Notes: generated by a model from the sequence alone, not told the origin. A stretch of 64,000 nt of DNA from an uncultured Flavobacterium sp. (GCF_947632075.1 NZ_CANRNX010000005.1:1-64000), one strand, 5' to 3'; shown: positions 19,373 through 30,100, counted from the stretch's first letter. Translations and numbers: made by a program.

Positions 19373-20143
19373 ATGGAAAAAAGACCTTTGATATTAGTTA
19401 CTAATGACGATGGAATAACAGCACCTGGAATTAGATCGTTAATTGAAGTGATGAAAGAAATTGGAGATGTAGTAGTTGTAGCGCCAAATAGTCCGCAATC
19501 GGCAATGGGACATGCAATTACAGTTAATAATACACTTTACTTAGAGAAAGTAAAAATAGATAAAGATTTAGAATCTGAATATAGTTGTTCTGGAACTCCG
19601 GTTGATTGTGTAAAAATTGCAATTGATCAAATTATAAAAGGGAAGCCCGATATTTGTGTTTCTGGAATTAATCACGGTTCAAATTCAGCTACAAATGTTA
19701 TTTATTCTGGAACTATGTCTGCTGCTGTTGAAGCAGGAATGAATGGAGTTCCGGCTATTGGTTTTTCGTTATGCGACTTTAGTTGGAATGCTAATTTTGA
19801 AGAAATTAAAACTTTTGTTAAGTCAATAACATTACAAACTTTGAAAAATGGTATTCAAAGTGGAGTAGTACTTAATGTGAATTTTCCGAAATTACCTTTC
19901 TCCGAAATAAAAGGCGTTAAAGTTTGTAGACAAGCCAATGCAACGTGGGTTGAGAAGTTTGATGAAAGAGTAAATCCACACGGAAAAAGATATTATTGGT
20001 TAACTGGTACTTTTGAAAATCATGATAAAGGTGAAGATACAGATGAATGGGCTTTAGCTCATGGTTACGTTTCTATTGTTCCGGTACAGTATGATTTGAC
20101 AGCTTATCATGCGATGCAACAATTAAATACTTGGGAATTTTAG
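19373..20143 (+). CDS. surE: 5'/3'-nucleotidase SurE
   Basis: ILVTNDDGITAPGIRSL, VSGINHGSN, YSGTMSAAVEA. Confidence 0.96.
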   Translation: MEKRPLILVTNDDGITAPGIRSLIEVMKEIGDVVVVAPNSPQSAMGHAITVNNTLYLEKVKIDKDLESEYSCSGTPVDCVKIAIDQIIKGKPDICVSGINHGSNSATNVIYSGTMSAAVEAGMNGVPAIGFSLCDFSWNANFEEIKTFVKSITLQTLKNGIQSGVVLNVNFPKLPFSEIKGVKVCRQANATWVEKFDERVNPHGKRYYWLTGTFENHDKGEDTDEWALAHGYVSIVPVQYDLTAYHAMQQLNTWEF

Positions 20144-20146
20144 TTT

Positions 20147-20419
20147 ATGAATATATTAAAATTGTTTTTAGGGACAATAATTGGATTAATTGTTTCTTTT
20201 ATTTTCGGAAGTGTAGTTTTTAATTTTCTTACAGGAGTACCTCCATTTGAAAATTTAAATGTTTTAAATTACGGTTCGTTATCAGGAAAAGCCTTGTCTA
20301 TTGGTGCTATTCCGAATATAGGTTTGTTTTATTTATTTTTAAATAAAGATAATTATTACAGTGCACGTGGTGTTATTCTGTCATTTATTATCATCGGATT
20401 ATTTGTTTTATTAAGCTAA
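20147..20419 (+). CDS. Small hypothetical membrane protein between surE and lpxB
   Basis: 90-aa ORF with about three hydrophobic segments, tightly packed between surE and lpxB. Confidence 0.65.
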   Translation: MNILKLFLGTIIGLIVSFIFGSVVFNFLTGVPPFENLNVLNYGSLSGKALSIGAIPNIGLFYLFLNKDNYYSARGVILSFIIIGLFVLLS

Positions 20420-21540
20420 TGAGGTATTATATTATTGCAGGAGAAGCATCGGGCGATTTACACGGATCTAATTTACTTAAAGCTTTATTTAAGGAAGATC
20501 CGAATGCAGAAGTTCGTTTTTGGGGAGGAGATTTAATGCAACAAGTTGGTGGAACCTTAGTTAAACATTATAAAGATTTAGCTTTTATGGGTTTTGCTGA
20601 GGTTGTGATGAATTTAAGAACTATTTTTAGAAATATCGATTTCTGTAAAAAAGATATTTTAGCTTTTAATCCGGATGTGATTATTTTTATTGATTATCCT
20701 GGCTTTAATATGCGAATTGCTAAATGGGCTAAAGAAAAAGGATTTGATACTCATTATTATATTTCACCTCAAATTTGGGCTTGGAAAGAGAATAGAATCA
20801 GAGCTATAAAACGTGATGTAAATCATATGTATGTAATTCTTCCGTTTGAAAAAGATTTTTACGAAAAGAAGCATAACTATAAAGTACATTTTGTAGGTCA
20901 TCCGTTAATTGATGCTGTTAACCAATTTAAAGATGCAGATGTTGTTGATTTTAGAAAAAAATACGATTTAGACTCTCGTGAAATTATTGCACTTTTACCC
21001 GGAAGTAGAAAGCAAGAAATTGAACGTTTACTATCAGAAATGCTTTCTGTGGTAAATGATTATCCGCAATATCAGTTTGTAATTGCTGGAGCTCCAAGTC
21101 AGTCTTATGAATTTTATAAGAAATTTATCAAGCAAGAAAATGTTAAGTTTATTTCAAATGATACCTATTCGTTACTAAACAATTCTTACGCTGCATTGGT
21201 AACTTCTGGAACGGCTACTTTAGAAACCGCTTTATTCAAAGTGCCACAAGTAGTTTTATATAAAGCAAATAACATTTCTTATCAAATTGCAAAACGAGTA
21301 ATTAAACTAAAATATATTTCTTTAGTTAATTTAATTATGGATAAACAAATTGTTACAGAACTTATTCAAGATGATTGTAATACAAAAAATATTAAAATTG
21401 AATTAGAAAAAGTTATTAACAATCCATCAAGATCGCAAATCCTTGAAAACTATGATGAATTAATAAAGCTTTTGGGTAAAGAGCAGGCAAGTGAAAAATT
21501 TGTTCACATTTTAAAAACATTAAAAAGTTTGGCTAAATAA
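20419..21540 (+). CDS. lpxB: Lipid-A-disaccharide synthase
   Basis: YYIIAGEASGDLHGSNLLKAL, FYISPQIWAWKENR-type motif, LPGSRKQEIERLL. Confidence 0.96.
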   Translation: MRYYIIAGEASGDLHGSNLLKALFKEDPNAEVRFWGGDLMQQVGGTLVKHYKDLAFMGFAEVVMNLRTIFRNIDFCKKDILAFNPDVIIFIDYPGFNMRIAKWAKEKGFDTHYYISPQIWAWKENRIRAIKRDVNHMYVILPFEKDFYEKKHNYKVHFVGHPLIDAVNQFKDADVVDFRKKYDLDSREIIALLPGSRKQEIERLLSEMLSVVNDYPQYQFVIAGAPSQSYEFYKKFIKQENVKFISNDTYSLLNNSYAALVTSGTATLETALFKVPQVVLYKANNISYQIAKRVIKLKYISLVNLIMDKQIVTELIQDDCNTKNIKIELEKVINNPSRSQILENYDELIKLLGKEQASEKFVHILKTLKSLAK

Positions 21541-21550
21541 AAAAATAGTA

Positions 21551-21558
21551 TATATTTG
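21551..21558 (+). promoter_or_regulatory. Bacteroidetes-type -7 element (TAnnTTTG)
   Basis: tatatttg about 47 nt upstream of the NlpC/P60 gene. Confidence 0.5.
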
Positions 21559-21604
21559 TAAAAGTCAAGTCAAAAATCCCCGACTATTAATTTAAATTCC
21601 GATT

Positions 21605-22222
21605 ATGAATACATTTAAACTTACGTTAGCTTTCGCAATTTCATTGTTTGCAATGAATATTACGTCAGCACAATCATTTATGGTTAAGCCAAAAAATACA
21701 ACGAAGACAGAAGTTAAAAAATCGGATAGAGAATTAACTGTTGAAGAATTAAATAAAATTTTAAGTTCAGCAACTGAAGAAACTAAGAGCAAAAAATCTG
21801 ATGAAGATTTATCTGAGAAATATTCTTATTTAACAGAGCAGCTAATAAATGTAGCAAATGACTATAAAGGTGTTAGATATTCTTGGGGAGGAATGAGCCG
21901 TAGCGGAATGGATTGTTCAGGATTTGTAAAAACAGCTTTTGATCATTTTGATATTAACTTACCAAGAACGTCAAGAGAAATGGCTTCTTTAGGAAATAAA
22001 ATTTCTAAAAATGACGCTAAACCAGGAGATTTAGTTTTTTTTAAAAACGGAAGATCTAGAGTTATCAATCATGTTGGTATTGTAGTAGAAGTTAAAGGAG
22101 ATGAAATATTTTTTATTCATTCAGCAACTTCAAAAGGTGTAACCGTAAATTCTACAAAAGAACCATATTATAGTAAAGGATTTGTTCAAGTGAACAGAGT
22201 TTACGATCAACAAATTTTATAG
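21605..22222 (+). CDS. C40 (NlpC/P60) family peptidase
   Basis: Signal peptide; RSGMDCSGFVKTAF, NHVGIVVEV. Confidence 0.93.
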   Translation: MNTFKLTLAFAISLFAMNITSAQSFMVKPKNTTKTEVKKSDRELTVEELNKILSSATEETKSKKSDEDLSEKYSYLTEQLINVANDYKGVRYSWGGMSRSGMDCSGFVKTAFDHFDINLPRTSREMASLGNKISKNDAKPGDLVFFKNGRSRVINHVGIVVEVKGDEIFFIHSATSKGVTVNSTKEPYYSKGFVQVNRVYDQQIL

Positions 22223-22266
22223 AAGTTAATTATTAAATTTCATATTTATTTCATTATCTTCATGTT

Positions 22267-24261
22267 ATGAAGAAGTACATGAGATATCCTATTATTCCCA
22301 TTGCATTCTTTTATGTCAATGGGATTTTTTTTTCAAATCAAATTATAGAAGTGTTTTCTATCGAATTGATTTGGTGTTTCATTACTTTCTTTTTTTTAAT
22401 TCTAATTTCATTTCAATTTACTTTTTTGAAAAAAAGAATTAATCCTTTTTTAGAAACCTTATGTTTTTTGTTTTTATTCTTTTTTGTTGGAATTTCGTCC
22501 TTTCAAAATGTTAGAACTGAAAACAAAATTCCTGTTAATGAATTTCAGTACGGTGTAATTACAATTAACGAAGTATTGAAATCGAATTCGTATCAAAATA
22601 GATATTTTGCAAATTTTGTTTCCACTACTAATATTGAACAGAAAATTTTATTATATCAGGCTAAAGATTCATTAAAGTTAAAAGTTGGAGATCAATTAGC
22701 TGTCACAATATTTGTTGAAACTATTCCGATCGCTAAAAATCCGTATCAGTTTGATTACGCTAATTATCTAAAAAATAAACAAATTTTTATTCAAGCTAAG
22801 CTTCCTGAAAATTATTTGCCTTTGGCACGTTCGGAAAACCTAAAGTTTCAACTATTATATTTTAGAGAAACTTTGATGAATAGCTTTAAAATACATCATT
22901 TTACTCCTGAAGTAAATGGAGTAGTTAACGCGTTATTATTTGGTCAACGTGCAGATTTAAGTGAGAAAATTCAAACAGATTATAGAAATGCGGGAGTTAT
23001 GCATATTTTAGCTATTTCAGGAATGCATATCGGAATTTTGTATTGGATTATTAATCTGATTTTAAAATCGTTTATACGGCCAAAAAATATCCGTTTTATT
23101 ACAGTAATTGTTATTCTAAGTTGCTTTGCCGTAATTACTGGCTTAAGTGGCTCTGTAGTTCGGGCTGTACTGATGTTTACTATCGTTGGTTCTGGTTTGG
23201 TGTTTAAGCGCAAAAGTGAAACTACAAATGTATTAGCACTTTCAATGCTATTGATTTTAATTTTTAATCCGTACTACATTTTTGATGTTGGATTTCAATT
23301 AAGTTATATGGCAGTTTTTTCTATTGTTTATTTATATCCTATAATTCGTCCATATTTTCAGTCGAAATATCTTGTTTTAAATTATTTTACTGAATTAATT
23401 AAGATTTCAATTGTTGCTCAGCTTGGAATTTTACCTTTAACGGTTTATTATTTCGCTCAAATTCCACTATTATTTTTATTAGGAAATTTAATTGTGATTC
23501 CTATTTTAACAGTAGTTTTAATAGGACTTGTATTTGTCCTGATTCTTAATTTTATTTGGAAAGATTTATCAATTTTGATTGGAAAAGTACTTGCTTTATT
23601 AATTGATGTTGTTAATGAAGCGATGGCTTTTATATCGTCTAAAGATTCCTTTTTATTATCTAATATTAAACTTGATGGTATTACATGCGTTTTATTAATA
23701 CTTATAATTTTTGGTATTGCTTATACAATTAAAAAATTTTCTTACAATAAATTACTTGCCGTATTTATTTTAATTTTCGTTCTGCAAATAAATAATTTTG
23801 TACAGTTAAATGAAATTAAAAATAAGTATGAAAAGTTTGTACTTTATGATTATCAATCTTTAATATTTGCTATTTCTCATAAACAAAATCTGTTTGTTTA
23901 TAGCGATGATTCTTTGATTTTACGAAAACCGATTTTAAAAGACATAATTCGTGAAAATGAAATTAATAATATTGATTTTAAGTACATTGAAAATTACATT
24001 GAAATAAATAATTTGAATTATTTAATTGTCGACAGTTTAGGAATTTCTGAAATTTCAACTAATATTGATATTTTAATTTTAAAAAATAATCCAAAGTTTA
24101 ATTTAGACCGATATTTAAATAAAAATAATCCAAAGCTTATAATTGCTCATCCGAAAAATTATAAAACAAACACAGTTTTGTGGGAGCAAACTTGCCGTGA
24201 AAAAAACATCCCATTTCACAATATGCGTGAAATGGGATATGTAAATTTGTCAGAGTATTAA
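22267..24261 (+). CDS. comEC: ComEC/Rec2 family competence protein
   Basis: Many TMs; LLFGQRADLSEKIQTDYRNAGVMHILAISGMHIGIL. Confidence 0.93.
   Translation: MKKYMRYPIIPIAFFYVNGIFFSNQIIEVFSIELIWCFITFFFLILISFQFTFLKKRINPFLETLCFLFLFFFVGISSFQNVRTENKIPVNEFQYGVITINEVLKSNSYQNRYFANFVSTTNIEQKILLYQAKDSLKLKVGDQLAVTIFVETIPIAKNPYQFDYANYLKNKQIFIQAKLPENYLPLARSENLKFQLLYFRETLMNSFKIHHFTPEVNGVVNALLFGQRADLSEKIQTDYRNAGVMHILAISGMHIGILYWIINLILKSFIRPKNIRFITVIVILSCFAVITGLSGSVVRAVLMFTIVGSGLVFKRKSETTNVLALSMLLILIFNPYYIFDVGFQLSYMAVFSIVYLYPIIRPYFQSKYLVLNYFTELIKISIVAQLGILPLTVYYFAQIPLLFLLGNLIVIPILTVVLIGLVFVLILNFIWKDLSILIGKVLALLIDVVNEAMAFISSKDSFLLSNIKLDGITCVLLILIIFGIAYTIKKFSYNKLLAVFILIFVLQINNFVQLNEIKNKYEKFVLYDYQSLIFAISHKQNLFVYSDDSLILRKPILKDIIRENEINNIDFKYIENYIEINNLNYLIVDSLGISEISTNIDILILKNNPKFNLDRYLNKNNPKLIIAHPKNYKTNTVLWEQTCREKNIPFHNMREMGYVNLSEY
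22296..22333 (+). terminator. Terminator-like hairpin inside the 5' coding region of comEC
   Basis: tcccattg-(13 nt)-caatggga followed by nine T. Confidence 0.6.
24201..24238 (-). terminator. Intrinsic terminator for the convergent thioredoxin-like gene, inside the comEC 3' coding end
   Basis: On minus strand: atcccatttcac-gcatatt-gtgaaatgggat-gtttttt; 12-bp perfect stem. Confidence 0.8.
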
Positions 24262-24717
24262 TTATAATTCTGCTCTTAATTGTTCTGGTGTTCTAAATCC
24301 TAAAATTGTTTTTTCTACTTTTTGATTGTTATTTATTATCACCATTGCAGGATATCCTTGAACTTTTAAATAAGAAGCGAATTCGTGCATTCCGTTTCTG
24401 CTTTTCTTTCTTTCTTCTTTATAACCTGAATTTTTATAGGTCATTTTTCCAAAAGTTACTTCTTCATTACCTTCTGCATTAAACTTTACAGGGTTGTAAT
24501 TTTCATTGATGAATTTTGAAGTTTCAGGATCTGAAAATGTCTTAGAATCTAAAAGTTTACAAGGCCCACACCAAACCGTATAAACGTCTATAAAGATTGG
24601 TTTTTTATTTTTTTTCTGTGCTTGAATCGCTTCATTCATCGTCATCCATTTCACTTCTTGAGCTTGTACTGCTAAACTGACTAAAGTTATTAAGAAGAAA
24701 AAGAAAATTTTTTTCAT
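24262..24717 (-). CDS. Thioredoxin family protein (periplasmic, DUF255/thioredoxin-like)
   Basis: Signal peptide; DVYTVWCGPCKLLDSKTFSDPE. Confidence 0.9.
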   Translation of the reverse strand: MKKIFFFFLITLVSLAVQAQEVKWMTMNEAIQAQKKNKKPIFIDVYTVWCGPCKLLDSKTFSDPETSKFINENYNPVKFNAEGNEEVTFGKMTYKNSGYKEERKKSRNGMHEFASYLKVQGYPAMVIINNNQKVEKTILGFRTPEQLRAEL

Positions 24718-24793
24718 GATATTTAAATTTTAGTAAAGATAAAAAAAATCCGATAGCGTAAACTACCGGATTTATGTATTTCAAAAGGTGTGC

Positions 24794-26560
24794 CTATTTT
24801 ACACCGTGCATTAATTTTTTCAATACTGGATTTAACGCCATTACTAAAAGTCCTGCAGCGATTGGTACAATAGTGAAAATTAAAAAGAATGTAGATAACG
24901 AATATTCGTTTGTAATGTTTTCAATTTCACCACCAACGGCAGCTGCCAATTTGTTTCCGATTGCAATTGCTAAGTACCATATACCAAACATAAACGCAAT
25001 CATACGAGCTGGAACTAATTTAGATACATAAGATAAACCTACAGGCGATAAGAATAATTCACCTAACGTGTGGAATAAATATGCAAGAACTAACCAAATC
25101 ATTGAAACTTTTACACCTTCTTGAATTCCATGTGAACCATAAGCTAATAATCCAAATCCTAAAGCCATAATAATTAATCCTAAACCATATTTAATTGCTG
25201 CTGGTGGATTAAATTTAGAATCCCATATTTTAGCAACTGAAGAAGCTAATGCAATAATAAAGAATGAGTTTAATATTGAGAACCAAGATGGATCGATTTC
25301 AGATTCTGTTTTAGAGAATTCGTTCATTAACATCCAAATCGCTACAGCCCAAACACCAATAAAAGTAATTGCTAATACAATGTTTGATCCTGGTGCTTTT
25401 TTGAATGTTTGTTTTGCTAATAAGTATAATACCCACGAAATAATAATTAACGGAATAACAGTTAATAATGTATTTACGATATTAAATGTAGTTAATGAAG
25501 AACCAGCTAAAGAACGGTCAACATTATCTCTTGCGAAAATTACTAATGAAGAAGCTCCTTGTTCAAAAGACATCCAAAAGAAGATTGTAAAGAAAGCAAA
25601 AACTGTTACAGCAATCATTCGGTCTCTTACTATAGGTGAATAACGAATTACACGCGATACAACCAAGAATAAGAATAATACTAAACCAATTACAATCATA
25701 ACAATTGAACCATCCATACCAAACATTTCCTTTGGTAAAATGTGCATTCCACCAATTTTAGATAACGGATCGTTAAACGCATATAATAAACCAATTACAG
25801 TAGATGCAGCGATTAAGAAATAATCTAACATTGTAAATGGATTTGCTTTATCTTCTTCACCATCTTTTAAATCAGCTTTAGCAGCAGCAGCTTTAGCTAA
25901 TTTACTTTCAGCTGTTGGTTTTTCTCCAATAGAACCAAATAAAGGTTTTGCTAACCAAAATTGTAAAGTTCCTAAAAGCATGAAAACACCTGCTAATCCA
26001 AAACCATAATGCCACCCTACATTGTTTGCTAGATATCCACAAAGCATCATTCCGAAGAAAGCACCAGCGTTAACTCCCATGTAGAAAATAGTATATGCTC
26101 CGTCTTTTTTCTCTGGGAATGATTTATACATTTCAGATAAAATCGAAGTCATATTTGGTTTAAAAAATCCAGTTCCAATTACTAAACATCCTAAACCTAA
26201 ATACATAAATAATGGTGTGTCGAAAGCCATCAAACCATGACCAAGCGTCATAATGATAGAGCCGACTACTACCGCCCAACGGTATCCGATGTATTTATCG
26301 GCAATAATTCCTCCAAAAATAGGAGTTATGTACAATAACATTGCATAAGTTCCATATAAAGCCCCTGCGTTTTCTGCATTCCAACCCCATCCAGGATTAT
26401 CTCCAGTTAATGCAGCAGTTAAGAATAAAATTAGTAAAATACGCATTCCGTAGAATGAGAATCTTTCCCACATTTCTGTAAAGAAAAGTACAAATAATCC
26501 AGATGGATGACCTAATACTTTTGATTCAAAAAAATCAGGATTAGAGGTTGTTGTTGACAT
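24794..26560 (-). CDS. POT/PTR family proton-dependent peptide transporter
   Basis: FFTEMWERFSFYGMR, PIFGGIIADKYIGYR, GTGFFKPNM, FYMGVNAGAFFG. Confidence 0.95.
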   Translation of the reverse strand: MSTTTSNPDFFESKVLGHPSGLFVLFFTEMWERFSFYGMRILLILFLTAALTGDNPGWGWNAENAGALYGTYAMLLYITPIFGGIIADKYIGYRWAVVVGSIIMTLGHGLMAFDTPLFMYLGLGCLVIGTGFFKPNMTSILSEMYKSFPEKKDGAYTIFYMGVNAGAFFGMMLCGYLANNVGWHYGFGLAGVFMLLGTLQFWLAKPLFGSIGEKPTAESKLAKAAAAKADLKDGEEDKANPFTMLDYFLIAASTVIGLLYAFNDPLSKIGGMHILPKEMFGMDGSIVMIVIGLVLFLFLVVSRVIRYSPIVRDRMIAVTVFAFFTIFFWMSFEQGASSLVIFARDNVDRSLAGSSLTTFNIVNTLLTVIPLIIISWVLYLLAKQTFKKAPGSNIVLAITFIGVWAVAIWMLMNEFSKTESEIDPSWFSILNSFFIIALASSVAKIWDSKFNPPAAIKYGLGLIIMALGFGLLAYGSHGIQEGVKVSMIWLVLAYLFHTLGELFLSPVGLSYVSKLVPARMIAFMFGIWYLAIAIGNKLAAAVGGEIENITNEYSLSTFFLIFTIVPIAAGLLVMALNPVLKKLMHGVK

Positions 26561-26602
26561 TTATTTTAATTTTTAATTTTTCGTATCCGAAAGATACTTA
26601 AT

Positions 26603-28357
26603 TTATTTAATTCCGTGCATTAATTTTTTAATTATTGGGTTTAAAATCATTACTAAAACTCCAGCTGCTAATGGTATTGCAGTGAATAAAAAGAAAAAAT
26701 GACTTAAAGAATATTCAGCTTTTATAGTTTCTACTTGACCTCCGATAACTGCAGCCAATTTTTGTGCGATTGCAATTGCTAAGTACCAAATTCCGAACAT
26801 GAATGCTAACATTCTTCCTGGTACTAATTTAGAAACGTAAGATAAACCTACAGGAGAAATGAATAATTCACCTAAAGTGTGGAATAGATAAGTTAAAACT
26901 AAGAAAATCATAGAAATTTTAACTCCCTCAGATATTCCCATAGATCCTAATCCTAAAACTAAGAAACCAATTGCTACTAAAACTAAACCAAAACCGTATT
27001 TGAACGCAGCTGATGGATTGTATTTAGATTCCCATAATTTTGAAACTGTAGAAGCTAATGCAATAATAAAGAATGAGTTTAAAGTTGAGAACCAAGAAAC
27101 GGTTATTTCTGATGCATCTTTAGCAAACTCTTCGCTTAACATCCATAAAGCAGCTCCCCAAATAATTAAGAAACATGTAATTAAAATTACGTTTGATAAA
27201 GCAATTTTAGCCCAAGTTGAAACCGCTAATTTTATTAAAACCCAAGATATAATTGCTAATGGAACTATTGTTAATAATCCGTTTACGATATTGAATGTTA
27301 ACAGTGCTGAACCTTCTAAAGTTCTATCGATATAATCACGTGCTACAAGTACTAAAGATGTAGCACCTTGTTCAAAACTCATAAAGAAGAAAATTAAAAA
27401 GAAGGCTAATAAAACTACCGCAAACATTCTATCTCTAACTACTTTATCATAACGTAAAATTCGTGAAACCAACATATAGATAAATATAATTAAAGCAATC
27501 AATATCATGATGTTTTGACCACGTAAAACAGATGTATCTAATGCAGAGAACATATCAATAATTCCGTTTTTAGATAACGGATCATTGAACGCATATAAGA
27601 AACCAATAACCCCAACAATTGCAATTAAAGTATAATCTAAAACCGTGAACGGGTTACGTTTGTCTGTATCTTCAGCTGCTTTTGCAGCAATTACTTCTTT
27701 GTCTTTACTGATAATTCCTAAGTTCCCCATTAAAGGTTTTGCAAAAGCAAATTGTAAAGTACCTAATAACATAAAAACTCCAGCTAAACCAAAGCCCCAG
27801 TGCCAACCTTGTGTTTCTGCAACGTATCCACAAAGCATCATTCCAAAGAAAGCTCCAGCATTTACTCCCATATAGAAAATAGTATAAGCACCATCTTTCT
27901 TTTCTGGTAAATCTTTATACATTTCGCCTAAAATAGAAGGCATATTTGGTTTGAAGAAACCTGTTCCGATTACTAAACAAGCTAAACCAATAAAGAACAT
28001 AATGGTTGTGTCAAAAGCCATTGCTGCGTGACCAATAGTCATAATAATAGCACCAATGATCACTGCCATTCGAGAACCAATGTATTTATCTGCAATTATA
28101 CCTCCAAAAATGGGAGTTAAATAAAGCATCATAGCATAAGTTCCGTATAAAGCTCCAGCTTCTTCTGCTGTCCAAGCCCAACCTGATTTTAATGGATCAC
28201 CAGCGATTACAGCTGCTGTTAAGAATTGAATTAATAAAACGCGCATTCCGTAGAATGAAAAACGTTCCCACATTTCTGTAAAGAATAGGACAAATAATCC
28301 CGATCGCTGACCCAGAACATTTGATTTATAAAAGTCTGTAGAAATTTTAGTATCCAT
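26603..28357 (-). CDS. POT/PTR family proton-dependent peptide transporter
   Basis: Close paralogue of the 24794..26560 product with the same motifs. Confidence 0.95.
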   Translation of the reverse strand: MDTKISTDFYKSNVLGQRSGLFVLFFTEMWERFSFYGMRVLLIQFLTAAVIAGDPLKSGWAWTAEEAGALYGTYAMMLYLTPIFGGIIADKYIGSRMAVIIGAIIMTIGHAAMAFDTTIMFFIGLACLVIGTGFFKPNMPSILGEMYKDLPEKKDGAYTIFYMGVNAGAFFGMMLCGYVAETQGWHWGFGLAGVFMLLGTLQFAFAKPLMGNLGIISKDKEVIAAKAAEDTDKRNPFTVLDYTLIAIVGVIGFLYAFNDPLSKNGIIDMFSALDTSVLRGQNIMILIALIIFIYMLVSRILRYDKVVRDRMFAVVLLAFFLIFFFMSFEQGATSLVLVARDYIDRTLEGSALLTFNIVNGLLTIVPLAIISWVLIKLAVSTWAKIALSNVILITCFLIIWGAALWMLSEEFAKDASEITVSWFSTLNSFFIIALASTVSKLWESKYNPSAAFKYGFGLVLVAIGFLVLGLGSMGISEGVKISMIFLVLTYLFHTLGELFISPVGLSYVSKLVPGRMLAFMFGIWYLAIAIAQKLAAVIGGQVETIKAEYSLSHFFFLFTAIPLAAGVLVMILNPIIKKLMHGIK

Positions 28358-28392
28358 TAGATTTTTAAAGTTGTTTTATAATTAGATTTTTT

Positions 28393-30042
28393 TTAAGACT
28401 GATTTGCATTCTTTTTTTCAAGCGGGCGAACCACTAAACGATCGTAAATGCTTAATGTAATAATTGAGAAAATACCAATTCCAACAATTACATACCAAAT
28501 TTTATTTGGGTTGTACGTGTTCCAAAGCATATCGGTCATGTCCCAATAATTCATTCCAAGTTTCTGTTCAGCTAAAGCGAAATATTCGTTTTTAGAGAAT
28601 GGTAAATGTACGTTTGAAATGTCGATGTTTTTTGAAGCAGCAAATTCCTTTAAAGCTGTTGAAACTGATTTCCAATCGATGGTTTCTGCTTTTAAATTGA
28701 ATTGTTGTTCAAATTGTGCTATGGAAATGTTTAAAGCTTTTGCGCCTTCTTCAATAAATTGTTCTTTTGAAACTACTTCGGGCATTTCGATATTTCGAGA
28801 TGCCATTTCTCGTTTTAACAGCGATAATTTATCTGACCAGTTTTGGTATAATCCTCCAGAAATAAAACTCGTTACAAAATAACTTGCTGCTACAGGTAAA
28901 AAGTAAGTTCCTTGGTATAAGGCTTCTTTTCCTTTTGGTGTGATTAATGCAATGAATGATGAAACTGTTGGTGAAGACATCATTTCTCCCATGGCAAAAA
29001 TCATGGTTCCGATAACAGTGAACCAAACATTTCCTGAATAAAAAGTTAATCCAATACCAATAGTTGCAATGATAGCTCCACGAATTACGGCATTGATATG
29101 ACGCATTTTGATGACCATAAATGAGATTGGAATCTGTAAAAAGATAATCATTAAAGCATCGATATTGGTAAACCATTCAGGTTTTACTTGACCATCTTGA
29201 GTAAGTAAACTTCCTAAGAAAGGGACTTTTTCGTTAATCCAATTATTTAGAACTGAAGAATTAACCCAATCTTCAATAAAGTTTGGTAAGGTATTGAATA
29301 ACTGATTAAACATCGTCCAGAAACCAATCATAAGTAATAAAAGAATTCCTAAACGAACATCTCTTAAAGCTTCAAAAATTCCTTTGATTGAATCACCGAT
29401 AGCTTTTCCGATTGAATCTTTAGGTTTTTCTACTTTAGGTTCTTTATAAAAGAAAAGTAAAACAATTAAGTTAATGGCAATTACGGTTGCTGCTTGAATG
29501 AAAATAATTTTCCACCCGTAGGTTGAGCGTAACCCAGAAGACATTGCTGGTCCAATAAATCCACCAATGTTAACCATCATATAGAAAATTCCAAATCCCA
29601 TGGTTCCAGAAGTTTCATCTGTGTTTCTTGCCACAATTGCAGAAGCAACAGGTTTAAAGAAAGCAGCTCCGACAGCAACAAGTAAAAATACCATATAAAC
29701 ATTGGAATATGAAGTAACTTCTCCAAGGAAATAATAGCCACAAATCATTAAAAGATAGGCAATGATTAACGAAATTTTATAACCGATTCTATCAGCGATA
29801 ACACCAAAAAATAGAGGTAGGAAATATAAAATCCCTACAATATTTGCCATGATGCTTCCTTTTTGAATATGATCGAAACCTAATCCTCCAGCATCTGTTG
29901 AACCTACAAGATAAAGTCCGAAAAGGGTATAAATTCCATACCAGGCCCAACGCTCCATCAATTCCATGAAACTCGCAAGCCAGAAATTTTTGTTAAATGA
30001 ACCAATGGTATTCCACAACGAAGGTTTGTTGTTTTCTAACAT
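28393..30042 (-). CDS. Divergent POT/MFS family transporter with a long hydrophilic insertion near the C-terminus
   Basis: MELMERWAWYGIYTLFGLYLV, AFFKPVASAIV, FYMMVNIGGFIGPA. Confidence 0.9.
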   Translation of the reverse strand: MLENNKPSLWNTIGSFNKNFWLASFMELMERWAWYGIYTLFGLYLVGSTDAGGLGFDHIQKGSIMANIVGILYFLPLFFGVIADRIGYKISLIIAYLLMICGYYFLGEVTSYSNVYMVFLLVAVGAAFFKPVASAIVARNTDETSGTMGFGIFYMMVNIGGFIGPAMSSGLRSTYGWKIIFIQAATVIAINLIVLLFFYKEPKVEKPKDSIGKAIGDSIKGIFEALRDVRLGILLLLMIGFWTMFNQLFNTLPNFIEDWVNSSVLNNWINEKVPFLGSLLTQDGQVKPEWFTNIDALMIIFLQIPISFMVIKMRHINAVIRGAIIATIGIGLTFYSGNVWFTVIGTMIFAMGEMMSSPTVSSFIALITPKGKEALYQGTYFLPVAASYFVTSFISGGLYQNWSDKLSLLKREMASRNIEMPEVVSKEQFIEEGAKALNISIAQFEQQFNLKAETIDWKSVSTALKEFAASKNIDISNVHLPFSKNEYFALAEQKLGMNYWDMTDMLWNTYNPNKIWYVIVGIGIFSIITLSIYDRLVVRPLEKKNANQS

Positions 30043-30100
30043 GATTTTTAAAAAATGGTTAAGTTTACAAATAAAAGAAATTATTTAGATAAATGCATAA

